From Verrucomicrobiota bacterium (lineage in GTDB: Bacteria > Verrucomicrobiota > Verrucomicrobiia > Chthoniobacterales > UBA10450): a stretch of 20,889 nt of DNA. Numbering within the stretch: the stretch's first letter is position 1; the number at the start of each line of letters is the position of its first letter. The stretch lies in assembly GCA_003219355.1 (NCBI GenBank), contig QHOQ01000207.1, positions 1 through 20,889 of the forward strand, in the 5' to 3' direction. Below, one piece after another: positions 8,748 to 16,465 of the stretch. The translations under genes were made by a program, and so were the position numbers. The notes beneath the pieces were generated by a model, which worked only from the letters and a program-made list of their open reading frames with translations, had not been told where the DNA came from and searched no databases.

Positions 8748-9847
8748 ATGACCGCAGCATCTTTCGTTTTATGTTTAGCGCCTGTGATTGCGGCGAAATG
8801 GGTATGTCGATCTTTGCTCGGACTCGCGTGTGTTGCGCAGGTTCATGGGGAATCAGCGCGCGCACTAACGCCGCCAGCCGGAAAACTTTATCACGGATTC
8901 TATTGGGACGGGGTCGGGACCGATAAGCACGATCCGACAGAGCACGATGTCGCGCCGGAAGATGTCGTACGTTACGAAAAAGCTGTCGGTAAGCAAACCG
9001 CCTGGATTTATTTCTCAAATAACTGGTTTGAATCTCGAAAATTCCCAGTGGCGATGTGTAGCTGGATCCGCGATCTCAAGAAAATTCCGTATGTCCGTTT
9101 GATGTTGCGTTCCAATGTCGATCAAAAGCATTCAGAGAGAGCCTTTTCCCTTCAGAAAATTATTGCCGGAGATTTCGATGTCGATCTTCGCGCTTGGGCA
9201 CGCGACGCAAAGAGTTTTGGATCGCGTGGGGCACCGAGCCAAACGGGAACTGGTTCAGTTGGAATGGTAAATGGAATGGCGGCGCGAAGGAAGGGCCGGC
9301 GCGCTGCATCGCGGCTTACCGGCACATTGTCGATCTGATGCGCAATGAGGGCGCCGACAATTTACTGTGGGTCTGGCACGTGAATTGGCTGGATGAGCCA
9401 GACCGAAAATGGAATGCCTTCGAGAATTATTTCCCCGGCGAAAATTATTGTGATTGGATCGGGCTCAGCGCCTACGGACCAACAACGCCGACAACTCGCG
9501 ATGGAACCGAAAGTTTTGCTTTCAAAATGCGGGAAGCTTACCCGCGCCTTACGAAAATTGCTCCGGGCAAGCCAATCATCATCGCCGAATTCGGTTGCGA
9601 TTTACATAATCGACATGTTGACGCGGTGCGCTGGGCAAAAGCCGCACTCGAAGATTTATTCTCAAATCGATGGCCTGCGATCATTGGGTTCTGCTGGTGG
9701 AACGAAGGCTGGCAAAATGACGACCGCAAAAAACACGACACAGATATGATTGTCCTGCACAATGTTGATCTAACCGGCGTTTTCCGGGATGAATTCGCGC
9801 GGCACGACGATAAAATTCAGGAGAGTGCGATCATTTCGCCGCGATAG
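8748..9847 (+). pseudogene. GH26-like glycoside hydrolase, broken by one frameshift
   Basis: Two overlapping frames together encode one secreted (beta/alpha)8-type glycosidase of about 366 residues. Frame one starts at the ATG at 8748 with a hydrophobic leader and runs through GKLYHGFYWDGVGT to RAWARDAKSFG. Frame two carries on with IAWGTEPNGNWFSWNG. The switch falls near 9216-9222, where the loss of one base (or one plus a multiple of three) explains the change. Likely catalytic residues are both in the second frame: the acid/base Glu in WGTEPNG (codon 9236-9238) and the nucleophile Glu in IIIAEFGCD (codon 9587-9589). This is the layout of GH26 beta-mannanase-like enzymes of clan GH-A. The substrate is unproven. 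The frameshift could be decay or a sequencing or assembly error. Confidence 0.72.
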
Positions 9848-9848
9848 A

Positions 9849-9907
9849 GTAGCGCAAGCGTCCCGCTTACGATTGTTTCGATTTCGCACGCCGGAGGCAT
9901 GCGCTAC
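9849..9907. repeat. 59-bp multi-branched palindromic element A
   Basis: Outer arms GTAGCGCA (9849-9856) and TGCGCTAC (9900-9907) are perfect inverted repeats. Inside are a hairpin AAGCG-tcc-CGCTT (9856-9868; it shares one base with the outer arm) and a small GCC-gga-GGC hairpin (9890-9898). The result is a Y-shaped fold. It begins 1 base after the stop of the GH26-like gene and ends 8 bases before the OsmC-like ATG, so it fills the whole gap and leaves no room for a normal ribosome site. Its form resembles REP-like dispersed palindromes. Confidence 0.65.
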
Positions 9908-9915
9908 ATTTCGTT

Positions 9916-10333
9916 ATGGTCAATATATCGGTCAAATACACTGGCGATTTGCATTGCGACGCTGTGCATGGTCCGTCGAAGTCAAAGCTCGCGACCGATG
10001 CGCCAACCGACAACAAAGGAAAAGGCGAAGCGTTTTCACCGACCGATCTCGTTGCCACCGCCCTCGCCACCTGCATGAGCACGACGATGGGAATTAAGGC
10101 GCAGGAGCTTGGTGTCGAATTGCGGGGAATGAGCGTGTCAGTGCAAAAGGAAATGTCGAAAGTCGAAAGACGCACCGCGTCGGATCGTAGGACTACCTTC
10201 GGAAATTTATATTCCGCTGCCAAAGGATCATCCGCAGCGCGAGGTACTCGAACAAACGGCATTGAATTGCCCTGTGCACAAAAGTCTGCCGCCGGAAATC
10301 CATCGCCCGACAAAATTTTTCTGGGAAGGATAA
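9916..10333 (+). pseudogene. OsmC-family protein gene, frameshifted by a 7-bp tandem duplication
   Basis: OsmC/Ohr-type proteins reduce organic hydroperoxides using two cysteines. The frame starts MVNISVKYTGDLHC and runs through the hallmark KGEAFSPTDLVATALATCMS (Cys53). At 10155-10168 the 7-mer GTCGAAA occurs twice in tandem. Deleting one copy restores KDAPRRIV, IYIPLPKDHPQREVLEQTAL and NCPVHKSLPP (second cysteine, Cys116), ending at TAA 10331-10333. The restored protein has 136 residues, the normal family length. As written, the frame instead runs to 10431 through an unrelated palindrome and loses Cys116. There is no ribosome site because palindrome A lies directly upstream. The restored reading is very convincing; whether the duplication is real or an assembly error is open. 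Confidence 0.9.
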
Positions 10334-10334
10334 A

Positions 10335-10393
10335 TTTGGAGTGCGCGGACACCTCCGCGCTTTCAAAGCGGCGACGTGTCGCCACACTCCAAA
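10335..10393. repeat. 59-bp multi-branched palindromic element B
   Basis: Outer arms TTTGGAGTG (10335-10343) and CACTCCAAA (10385-10393) are perfect 9-bp inverted repeats. Inside are CGCGGA-cacc-TCCGCG (10344-10359) and GGCGA-cgtg-TCGCC (10370-10383 region). An alternative hairpin, CGCTTT-c-AAAGCG (10358-10370), overlaps both. It lies between the restored OsmC stop (10333) and the end of the convergent hldD gene (10404). It could act as a two-way transcription barrier or be a mobile REP-like unit. Element A, on the other side of the OsmC-like gene, has the same length but a different sequence. Confidence 0.7.
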
Positions 10394-10403
10394 AACGTAC
10401 GCG

Positions 10404-11336
10404 CTACGCTCCGTACAACCACTGCATGTAATCGCGTACCCCATCTTCCAGCGGAAACCGCGGCTCGTAACCGAGCGCGCTGCGCGCGTTGGTGAGATCA
10501 GCCTGCGTAAAGTTTTGATAATGGGCGTGGGGATTGTCGACGTAATCGGCCTGCAATTTTGTGCCGAGGCATCGGTTTAGAACGTCGACCAGCTCATTGA
10601 ACGAGCGTGCCTGTCCGCAGCCGAGGTTATAGATTCCACTATCCTTTGCCCCGAGGGCGAGAATGCTCCCTTCTACGGCGTCCTTCACATAAACGAAATC
10701 GCGCTTCTGCTCGCCGTGTTTGAAAATGCGCGGACGCTGTCCGCCTTTCATCTGCTGCGCGAGATGATAAACCATGCTGGCCGGCACGCCTTTGTGCGCT
10801 TCGCGCGGTCCGTAAACGTTAAAGTAACGCAGCCCGATGATGGTCCAATCGGGGGATTCAGCGGCGGCGCGAATGGCAATGTTGTCTATGATCACTTTCG
10901 AGAATGCGTAAATGTTCGCAGGCGCGGCGCCATTTGATTCCACGCTGGCCTCGGTAGCCGAGCCATAGGTTGCTGCCGACGATGCATAAATAATTCGCGT
11001 CTCGGCCGGGCGCGCAAAATTCAAAATGCGCCGGAAGCTTTCCACATTGTCATGCACCTGGAGGAACTGGTCGTGCAGCGTTGTATCTGTGATCGACGCA
11101 AGATGAAAAATTGCATCAAAGCTTTCGTCGTCGAATTGCTTGCGCCAATCGAGGGTCGCTAGATTTTGCGCGACGAAATCGCCGCGGTAACCGGCGAGAT
11201 TCTTAAAGTTACCCGAGCGGAAATCATCGATCACCGTGAGACGCGCGTCCGGGAATTTTTCCTGCAAGGCGAGCGTGAGATTGGAGCCGATGAAACCGGC
11301 CCCGCCGGTGACAATGAAGTTGGGAGAAGAGTGCAA
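10404..11336 (-). CDS. hldD: ADP-L-glycero-D-manno-heptose 6-epimerase-like NAD(P)-dependent epimerase
   Basis: A 310-residue extended SDR enzyme. The Rossmann nucleotide motif TGGAGFIG is at residues 10-17, and the catalytic YxxxK pair is Tyr143/Lys147 (YAFSK) after YASSAATYG. The C-terminal part GLRYFNVYGPREAHKG and GEQKRDFVYVKD is characteristic of HldD (RfaD), which turns ADP-D,D-heptose into ADP-L,D-heptose for the LPS inner core in the cytoplasm. Other heptose or UDP-sugar epimerases remain possible. The start is a TTG (11334-11336); no ATG precedes the Rossmann motif in a useful place and no Shine-Dalgarno site is clear. It diverges from the methyltransferase gene over 78 bases and converges with the OsmC-like gene. 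No other LPS genes are nearby. Confidence 0.85.
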   Translation of the reverse strand: MHSSPNFIVTGGAGFIGSNLTLALQEKFPDARLTVIDDFRSGNFKNLAGYRGDFVAQNLATLDWRKQFDDESFDAIFHLASITDTTLHDQFLQVHDNVESFRRILNFARPAETRIIYASSAATYGSATEASVESNGAAPANIYAFSKVIIDNIAIRAAAESPDWTIIGLRYFNVYGPREAHKGVPASMVYHLAQQMKGGQRPRIFKHGEQKRDFVYVKDAVEGSILALGAKDSGIYNLGCGQARSFNELVDVLNRCLGTKLQADYVDNPHAHYQNFTQADLTNARSALGYEPRFPLEDGVRDYMQWLYGA

Positions 11337-11414
11337 TGTTGGAAAATCAGAATTGGCGAGAGATAGATAAATGTTGAGCCGGGAAGCGCAAGCAGCGAGT
11401 TAAAGCACACAAAA

Positions 11415-12143
11415 ATGCGGTTCGAAACGCGCTACACGTACGATTTCATCCAGCGATTCGTTTCCTCCGAACGCAGGCGTATTCTTGAGGTCGGTTGTGG
11501 AACGGGCGAACTGGCGGCTCGTTTGTCGACAGACGGATACACCGTCGTGGCGATCGACTCCAACGGCGATTCCATCGCCGCTGCGCGGCGGCTTGGCGTG
11601 GATGCGCGCGTCGCGACATGGCCTGATTTTGCGAGTGGTCAATTTGATGCAGTCCTCTTCACTCGATCGCTGCATCACATTCACCCATTACGTGAGTCGA
11701 TAAGGCATGCAGCGGAGAGTCTGGTCGACGGCGGACTTATCATCGTGGAAGATTTCGCGTATGAATCCACGGATGAAAAAACGTTGCGTTGGTTTACCAG
11801 CGCGATCCATTTTCTCGAAGCGGCCGGGTTATTGTCCGTCGGCGACGAGTTTTTAAACAAGGTGTTATCAAAAACGGAGACGTTGAAGGCGTGGCGAGAA
11901 AATCATGAAGCTGAATTGCACACGGCCGCCGAAATCGAGACGCAACTTGAAAAGGTGTTCGGCCGCGTCATTAGAGAAAACGTGGCGTATTATTTTCGGT
12001 ATATCGCCAACACGATCACGGCGACAGAGAAGCGCAACGCAATCCTTCAAGCTTTGGCTGAGCAAGAAGAAACGCTGGCGACCGACAGCTCCATTGTCGC
12101 GCTGGGCCGGCGGTTTGTGGTTGGGGCGCTAAATAAATCTTGA
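11415..12143 (+). CDS. Class I SAM-dependent methyltransferase
   Basis: A 242-residue cytoplasmic protein. Motif I, LEVGCGTGE, is at residues 24-32, followed by the acidic end of strand 2 in VVAIDSN. FDAVLFTRSLHHI is the motif-IV-like segment and ESLVDGGLIIVEDFAY the motif-VI strand. This is the Methyltransf_11/25 type. The C-terminal third (residues about 130-242) is mostly helical, contains RENVAYYFRYIAN, and may determine the substrate, which cannot be read from sequence. The start is the ATG at 11415; no ribosome site is evident. It diverges from hldD, and the next gene to the right is the B12-controlled receptor after a 346-base gap, so there is no functional clue from an operon. Confidence 0.85.
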   Translation: MRFETRYTYDFIQRFVSSERRRILEVGCGTGELAARLSTDGYTVVAIDSNGDSIAAARRLGVDARVATWPDFASGQFDAVLFTRSLHHIHPLRESIRHAAESLVDGGLIIVEDFAYESTDEKTLRWFTSAIHFLEAAGLLSVGDEFLNKVLSKTETLKAWRENHEAELHTAAEIETQLEKVFGRVIRENVAYYFRYIANTITATEKRNAILQALAEQEETLATDSSIVALGRRFVVGALNKS

Positions 12144-12202
12144 AACGCCGAGTCCAAGGCGCTAGTTCTCGATCCAGTTCTTTGCGAGCTTAAAAAAAGT
12201 GG

Positions 12203-12360
12203 ATCGGCGCAAGAAATCCCGTGAGAATCGGGAGCAGTTGCGCTGCTGTAACTGGATACAACTTCCCTATGGGCCAGTCCCTGAAAGGTTTCGGGGGCGA
12301 AGGCGGGAAGAAGGTGCGTGCCGCACAGGCATCATACGCCAGGAGCCAGAATATTTGTCC
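12203..12360 (+). promoter_or_regulatory. Cobalamin (B12) riboswitch aptamer
   Basis: This sits in the 346-base gap before the BtuB-like gene. Recognisable parts, in order: a hairpin TCCCG-tgagaat-CGGGA (12217-12233) matching the GAATCGGGA element; GCTGCTGTAACTGGATA (12242-12258) corresponding to the conserved CTGTAA region; GGGCCAGTCC (12271-12280); GCGAAGGCGGGAAGAAGG (12297-12313), which matches the conserved GAAGG...GGGAAGG core; and the B12 box CGCCAGGAGCC at 12337-12347. The order and spacing fit the adenosylcobalamin class (Rfam RF00174). The 5' part of the aptamer looks short, so the left boundary is approximate. In this class, B12 binding lowers expression of the downstream uptake gene. 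Confidence 0.88.
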
Positions 12361-12437
12361 GGTCCACCTCATTCGTGCCCGCGTGTGCGGTGCGCGAAAA
12401 AACTTCTTCGCAAAAAGAAGAATGAGAGTCGTGGACC
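12361..12437 (+). promoter_or_regulatory. Long imperfect hairpin between B12 aptamer and receptor start
   Basis: GGTCCAC-CTCATTC (12361-12374) pairs with GAATGAG (12420-12426) and GTGGACC (12431-12437), 14 pairs with a 4-base bulge (AGTC). A nested hairpin CTTCTT-cgcaaa-AAGAAG lies at 12403-12420. It follows the B12 box almost directly and probably forms part of the riboswitch expression platform. No T-run follows, so it does not look like an intrinsic terminator. Confidence 0.6.
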
Positions 12438-12451
12438 ATGCGGCTCCGCCA

Positions 12452-12489
12452 AACAAGTCCGCCTCTCAAAAGATGGAGGAAAACTTGTT
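12452..12489 (+). promoter_or_regulatory. Hairpin masking the btuB Shine-Dalgarno site
   Basis: AACAAGT (12452-12458) pairs with ACTTGTT (12483-12489), whose last base touches the ATG at 12490. After a 3x3 internal loop, CCTC (12462-12465) pairs with GAGG (12476-12479), which is the core of the Shine-Dalgarno site GGAGG (12475-12479), 10 bases before the ATG. This is the only strong ribosome site I found in the window, and it is hidden in a stem. That fits control of translation initiation by the upstream B12 riboswitch. Confidence 0.65.
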
Positions 12490-14371
12490 ATGTGGAAGCA
12501 AAATGGCTGCGGGCTTTGGCTCGCTGGAATTTGGGTAACGCTTGCGCCAATCATCAGTCGCGCGCAGGAACCATCGCCTCCCGCTTCGCCGGTCGAAGCT
12601 CAGGCGGAGGAAATCATCGTGTCTGCAACACGCTTTGATATTCCCCTCGATCAATCGCCCGCGAGTGTGAGCGTGATCACGTCGGAGGATATCGAACAAA
12701 AGCAAATCGAGCGCGTGAGCGATGCGCTCCGCGAGGTGCCAGGGTTGTCCGTCGTGCAAACAGGAACAGCTGGCCAATTAACGTCCGTTTTTACCCGCGG
12801 ATTACGCAGCGAGCATACCCAAGTCTTGCTCGATGGAGTTCCGATCAATCAAGGTTTACAAGGGGCATTCAATTTCGCCGACTTGACGACGGACGATATC
12901 GGCAGAATCGAAGTCGTGCGCGGACCGCAAAGCACATTGTATGGGCCGCGGGCGCTAGCCGGGGCCATTCAAATCTTCACGAAACAAGGCGAAGGAATGC
13001 CGACAATCATGCTGAGCGGTCAAGGCGGGTCCTACGACACCTTTCGCGAATCCTTGGAGAGCGAGGGCAAGATTGACAACTTCGATTATTCGATCGGCGC
13101 AAGCCGGCTCGACACCGACAACGCCCGCCCGAACAATCAATATCGAAACAGCGCTGCGATTGCCAACGTTGGCTGGTCTCCAAACGAACAACTGCGAATC
13201 GGTGGGTTGTTCACGTATTCCCTCAGCGATACCGGCAATCCGAATACAATCTTCGATCCAAAGCCAATCGACAATTTCCTGACTGAGCGATGGCTGATTG
13301 CGCCACATGTCGATTTTCGAATCAGCGACTGGTGGCAGCATAAATTCGTCTTTAGCTACGATCATGAACGACAGCTTAATGATCCGAACCAGGATGGATT
13401 TGTCGGAGCAACACGCGCGTTGTTTGAGCGGACAACAATTGATTATCAAAACGACCTAAAACCGGCCTCGTGGCTCACGCTTACCTCAGGATTCTTCTAC
13501 AATCGGGTCAATGCCGGCCAGGAGCGTCCATTTGTTTTGCAGATTTTCGGGCCGCAACCAACCTTTGTGAGCGATCACACGCAGGAGACGGCAGGATTTC
13601 TGCAAGCCACCGCGCAGATCGACACGTTGATTTTCGTCGCTGGCGGGCGCTTCGATCACTTCAACCAATTCGGTGACGTGTGGACGTATCGCTTCGCTGG
13701 CAGTTACAAGATTGATAGGACAAACACCACCTTGCACTCGAGTGTCGGAACCGGGTTCAGTCCGCCAAGCAGTCAGGACAAGATTTTCGGGAATAATTTC
13801 GGACTCGAACCGGAAAAAGATCTCGGTTGGGACATTGGCATCGAGCAGCGGCTTTGGGAAAATCGAGTAACTGTTGGAGTTACTTACTTTCTCGAACGTG
13901 ATTGGATTCAACGGCCTTTTTGAGACGCTCAATCTTGGCGCAGCGCGAACGCAGGGGCTCGAAGCGGAGTTACGCGCACAACCGATCGCCGACCTTATTT
14001 TCACCGCGAGCTATACGTATCTCGACGCAGAAAAAACTTCATCGAGCGATATCAGCCAGCCGCAAGGCGCGCGTTTGCCGAGACGGCCACGCAATGAAGT
14101 CTACCTTTCAGCTTCGTATCTTTGGTGGAAGAGACTCCGGACTACGGCAGAGGCAAAATTCGTGAACGCGCGTGAAGAATTGAATTTCGGCGGACCGAAT
14201 TTCGATATCGAAGATTACAGCTTCGTCAATATTGCAGTGGAATACGAGGTGAACCCGCACCTGTCGATCTTCGGCCGAATCGACAATCTGACGAACGAGC
14301 ATTACGCGGAGGTTTTTGGCTTTCCCGCGCTGGGCCGTGCTGCATTCGGCGGGGTGAAGCTGCAGTTTTGA
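12490..14371 (+). pseudogene. btuB: BtuB-like TonB-dependent receptor, broken by one frameshift
   Basis: An outer-membrane receptor for active uptake, most likely of vitamin B12, given the riboswitch upstream. The ATG at 12490 follows GGAGG and gives a signal peptide (MWKQNGCGLWLAGIWVTLAP, cleaved near SRAQ). The TonB-box-like EEIIVSATR is near residues 40-48. The plug domain contains VSDALREVPGLSV, VLLDGVPINQG and IEVVRGPQSTLYGPRALAG. Barrel strands follow to VTVGVTYF in frame one, which then stops at 13921-13923. The other frame resumes with FSNVIGFNGLFETLNLGAAR, GLEAELRAQP and a C-terminus ending FGGVKLQF (terminal Phe is typical) at 14371. The switch lies at about 13885-13893. Without repair the protein loses its last barrel strands. 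Total coding length is about 627 residues, normal for BtuB-type receptors. Confidence 0.88.
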
Positions 14372-14439
14372 CGAGCCCTTTGTCATTGCAAGCGAAAGCC
14401 TTGTTATGAGCGAAGCCGAATAGCTGGAGACGACAACCC

Positions 14440-14491
14440 TGGAGTGACAGACGTGTCGGCTGCTTTTCGTAAATGCAGGCGACACGCCTGC
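14440..14491. repeat. Palindromic unit between receptor gene and rmuC
   Basis: GCAGGCG-aca-CGCCTGC (14475-14491) is a perfect 7-bp stem. Upstream, TGGAGTG (14440-14446) and GACGTGTCG (14450-14458) are identical to stretches in element B (TTTGGAGTG and GCGACGTGTCGCC), so this may be a degenerate relative. It lies in the 162-base gap without genes between the receptor stop and rmuC. No T-run follows the stem. Confidence 0.5.
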
Positions 14492-14533
14492 CTCTACAGT
14501 TGAATTCCGCGAGGCATCGTTTAATCACCAAGA

Positions 14534-15754
14534 GTGAATCCGCTCGTCTCTCTTGTTGCCGGTTTGATCGGTGGCGGGTTGCTTGCTGCGATTATTTTTC
14601 TGGCGATTCGACGCAAACCTGGCGGCGTCGAGTCCGAGCTGGTAAAGCGGCTGGAGGTGCTCGATCGGGCGCAGGAGCGGGGCGAGCGGATCATCCGCGA
14701 AGAGATGTCTCGCGGGCGTGAAGAAAGTGCCAACGCGTTGAAAGCGCAACGCGAAGAGCTGAGCAAGTCGCTCGAAGGCGTGCGTTCGATTGTCGATCTT
14801 CGCCTCAAGCAATTACAGGAGGACAATTCAAAGCAGATCGACAAAATGCGCGCGACAGTTGACGAGAAATTACAGGGCACACTCGAGAAACGGCTAGGCG
14901 AATCGTTTAAACTCGTGAGCGACCGACTTGAGCAAGTCCATCAAGGGCTGGGCGCAATGCAGCAACTTGCGAGCGACGTCGGCGGATTGCAGCGCGTGCT
15001 CACAAACGTGAAAACTCGGGGCGGCTGGAGCGAATGGCAGCTGGGCGTCTTGTTAGAAGAGATGCTGACGCCGGACCAGTTCGCCCAAAACATGAAGACG
15101 CGCGATGACACCGATGAGCGCGTGGAATTCGCGATCAAGTTGCCGGGTGACGAGAACGGCGCGCCGGTCTGGCTCCCGATCGACGCAAAATTTCCGCTGG
15201 AACATTACGAGCGCTTGACTACAGCGCAGGAAAAGGGCGATCCCACAGCGGTGGACGCAGCGATGAAAACTTTGGAGACGCAATTGAAGCGGTGCGCGAA
15301 AGACATTTGCGAAAAGTACATTAACCCGCCGAAGACCACCGATTTTGCCCTCTTGTTTTTGCCAAGCGAAGGACTTTACGCGGAAGCGATTCGTCGCGTC
15401 GGTTTGGTACAAAATGTGCAGCGCGACTGCCGGGTCACTTTTGTGGGACCGACCACGCTTGCGGCGCTGTTGAACAGTTTACAAATGGGTTTTCGCACGT
15501 TGGCGATCCAAAAACGCTCCAGCGAAGTTTGGAACCTGCTGGCAACGGTGAAAACCGAGTTCGGGAAATTCGGCGAAGCGTTATCGGCGGTGAAGGACAA
15601 GCTCGATCAGGCGGCACGACAGGTGGATAACGTCGCGGTGCGTTCGCGCGCCATTACAAAGAAATTGCGCGATGTGGAGGAACTGCCATCAAACCCGCAG
15701 CCGTTGCTAAAGGATCTGCTGCCAAGCGAGAACGACGAAGGTGGCGGTAAATAA
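14534..15754 (+). CDS. rmuC: DNA recombination protein RmuC
   Basis: A 406-residue protein. An N-terminal membrane anchor (roughly residues 4-25, LVSLVAGLIGGGLLAAIIFL) is followed by a long coiled coil (about 35-125, rich in Glu, Arg, Lys and Leu). The conserved RmuC nuclease-like domain then contains GGWSEWQLGVLLEEML, the catalytic-core-like WLPIDAKFPLEHYER, DFALLFLPSEGLYAEA and VTFVGPTTLAALLNSL. RmuC limits DNA inversions at inverted repeats and is linked to the PD-(D/E)XK nucleases; the exact reaction is not settled. The GTG at 14534 is used because no better start precedes the membrane anchor. There is no clear ribosome site. The SDR gene follows after 18 bases and is probably co-transcribed. 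Confidence 0.94.
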   Translation: MNPLVSLVAGLIGGGLLAAIIFLAIRRKPGGVESELVKRLEVLDRAQERGERIIREEMSRGREESANALKAQREELSKSLEGVRSIVDLRLKQLQEDNSKQIDKMRATVDEKLQGTLEKRLGESFKLVSDRLEQVHQGLGAMQQLASDVGGLQRVLTNVKTRGGWSEWQLGVLLEEMLTPDQFAQNMKTRDDTDERVEFAIKLPGDENGAPVWLPIDAKFPLEHYERLTTAQEKGDPTAVDAAMKTLETQLKRCAKDICEKYINPPKTTDFALLFLPSEGLYAEAIRRVGLVQNVQRDCRVTFVGPTTLAALLNSLQMGFRTLAIQKRSSEVWNLLATVKTEFGKFGEALSAVKDKLDQAARQVDNVAVRSRAITKKLRDVEELPSNPQPLLKDLLPSENDEGGGK

Positions 15755-15772
15755 GCGACATCAAAGCCGGGC

Positions 15773-16465
15773 ATGAAGACGGCGTTGGTTACCGGAGGCA
15801 ACAAGGGCATCGGGCACGAAGTCGCGCGTCAGCTCGCGGCGAGAGGGTTTCACATCTTCGTAGGAGCGCGGAATCGCGGCGCAGGACACGCGGCAGCGAA
15901 AGCGATCGAGAAGAACGGCGGAAAGGCGACGTTTCTCGAAATCGACGTCGCCGATAACACCAGCGTTACTGCGACTGCGCGTGAGCTCGCAAAAATTGCG
16001 GATCATCTCGATGTCCTGGTAAATAACGCGGGGATCATGGTAGACGGCGACGACGCGATTCTGAAAATCAGCGACGACATTTTTCGAAAGACGCTGGAGA
16101 CAAACATGCTCGGCGCGTTGCGCGTGACCCGCGCATTTGAACCCTTGCTCACGAAAAGCAAAGCCCCGCGCGTGATCAATGTCTCCAGTGGCGGCGGTCA
16201 GTTAACTGGCGGTGCGGACGGCTGGGCGCCGGCTTACTGCATTTCGAAAACGGCGCTCAACGGGGTGACATCGCAGCTCGCGGCGGCCTTGCCGAAATTT
16301 GCGGTGAATTCGGTATGCCCGGGCTGGGTGCGGACAGATATGGGCGGACAGGGTGCGGCGCGCTCGGTGGAAGAAGGCGCGGACACGATTGTCTGGCTCG
16401 CTGCCGATGCCCCGCAGAACCTTACCGGCAAATTTCTGCGCGACCGGAAGGAGATTCCGTGGTGA
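15773..16465 (+). CDS. Short-chain dehydrogenase/reductase (classical SDR)
   Basis: A 230-residue cytoplasmic oxidoreductase that should use NAD(P)H. Visible motifs: cofactor loop TGGNKGIG at residues 7-14; GARNR at 31-35, where an Arg after strand 2 suggests NADP preference; NNAG at 84-87; catalytic Ser138/139 in VINVSSG; Tyr155 and Lys159 in YCISK; and CPGWVRTDMGG after strand 6. This pattern resembles carbonyl-reductase-like SDRs. The alcohol or ketone substrate is unknown. The ATG at 15773 lies 18 bases after rmuC, suggesting a shared transcript. It converges with the DUF885 gene. Confidence 0.92.
   Translation: MKTALVTGGNKGIGHEVARQLAARGFHIFVGARNRGAGHAAAKAIEKNGGKATFLEIDVADNTSVTATARELAKIADHLDVLVNNAGIMVDGDDAILKISDDIFRKTLETNMLGALRVTRAFEPLLTKSKAPRVINVSSGGGQLTGGADGWAPAYCISKTALNGVTSQLAAALPKFAVNSVCPGWVRTDMGGQGAARSVEEGADTIVWLAADAPQNLTGKFLRDRKEIPW

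Noticed and set aside
10334..10431. C-terminal extension of the OsmC-like ORF as written
   Set aside because: It is produced by the 7-bp duplication and is translated from palindrome B and the end of the opposing gene; the restored frame explains the family match.
12146..12161. CGCC/GGCG stem after the methyltransferase as a terminator
   Set aside because: Only 4 pairs with a long loop and no T-run directly after it.
12199..12489. 97-codon N-terminal extension of the receptor ORF
   Set aside because: It overlaps the B12 riboswitch; the ATG at 12490 has a strong ribosome site and a signal peptide.
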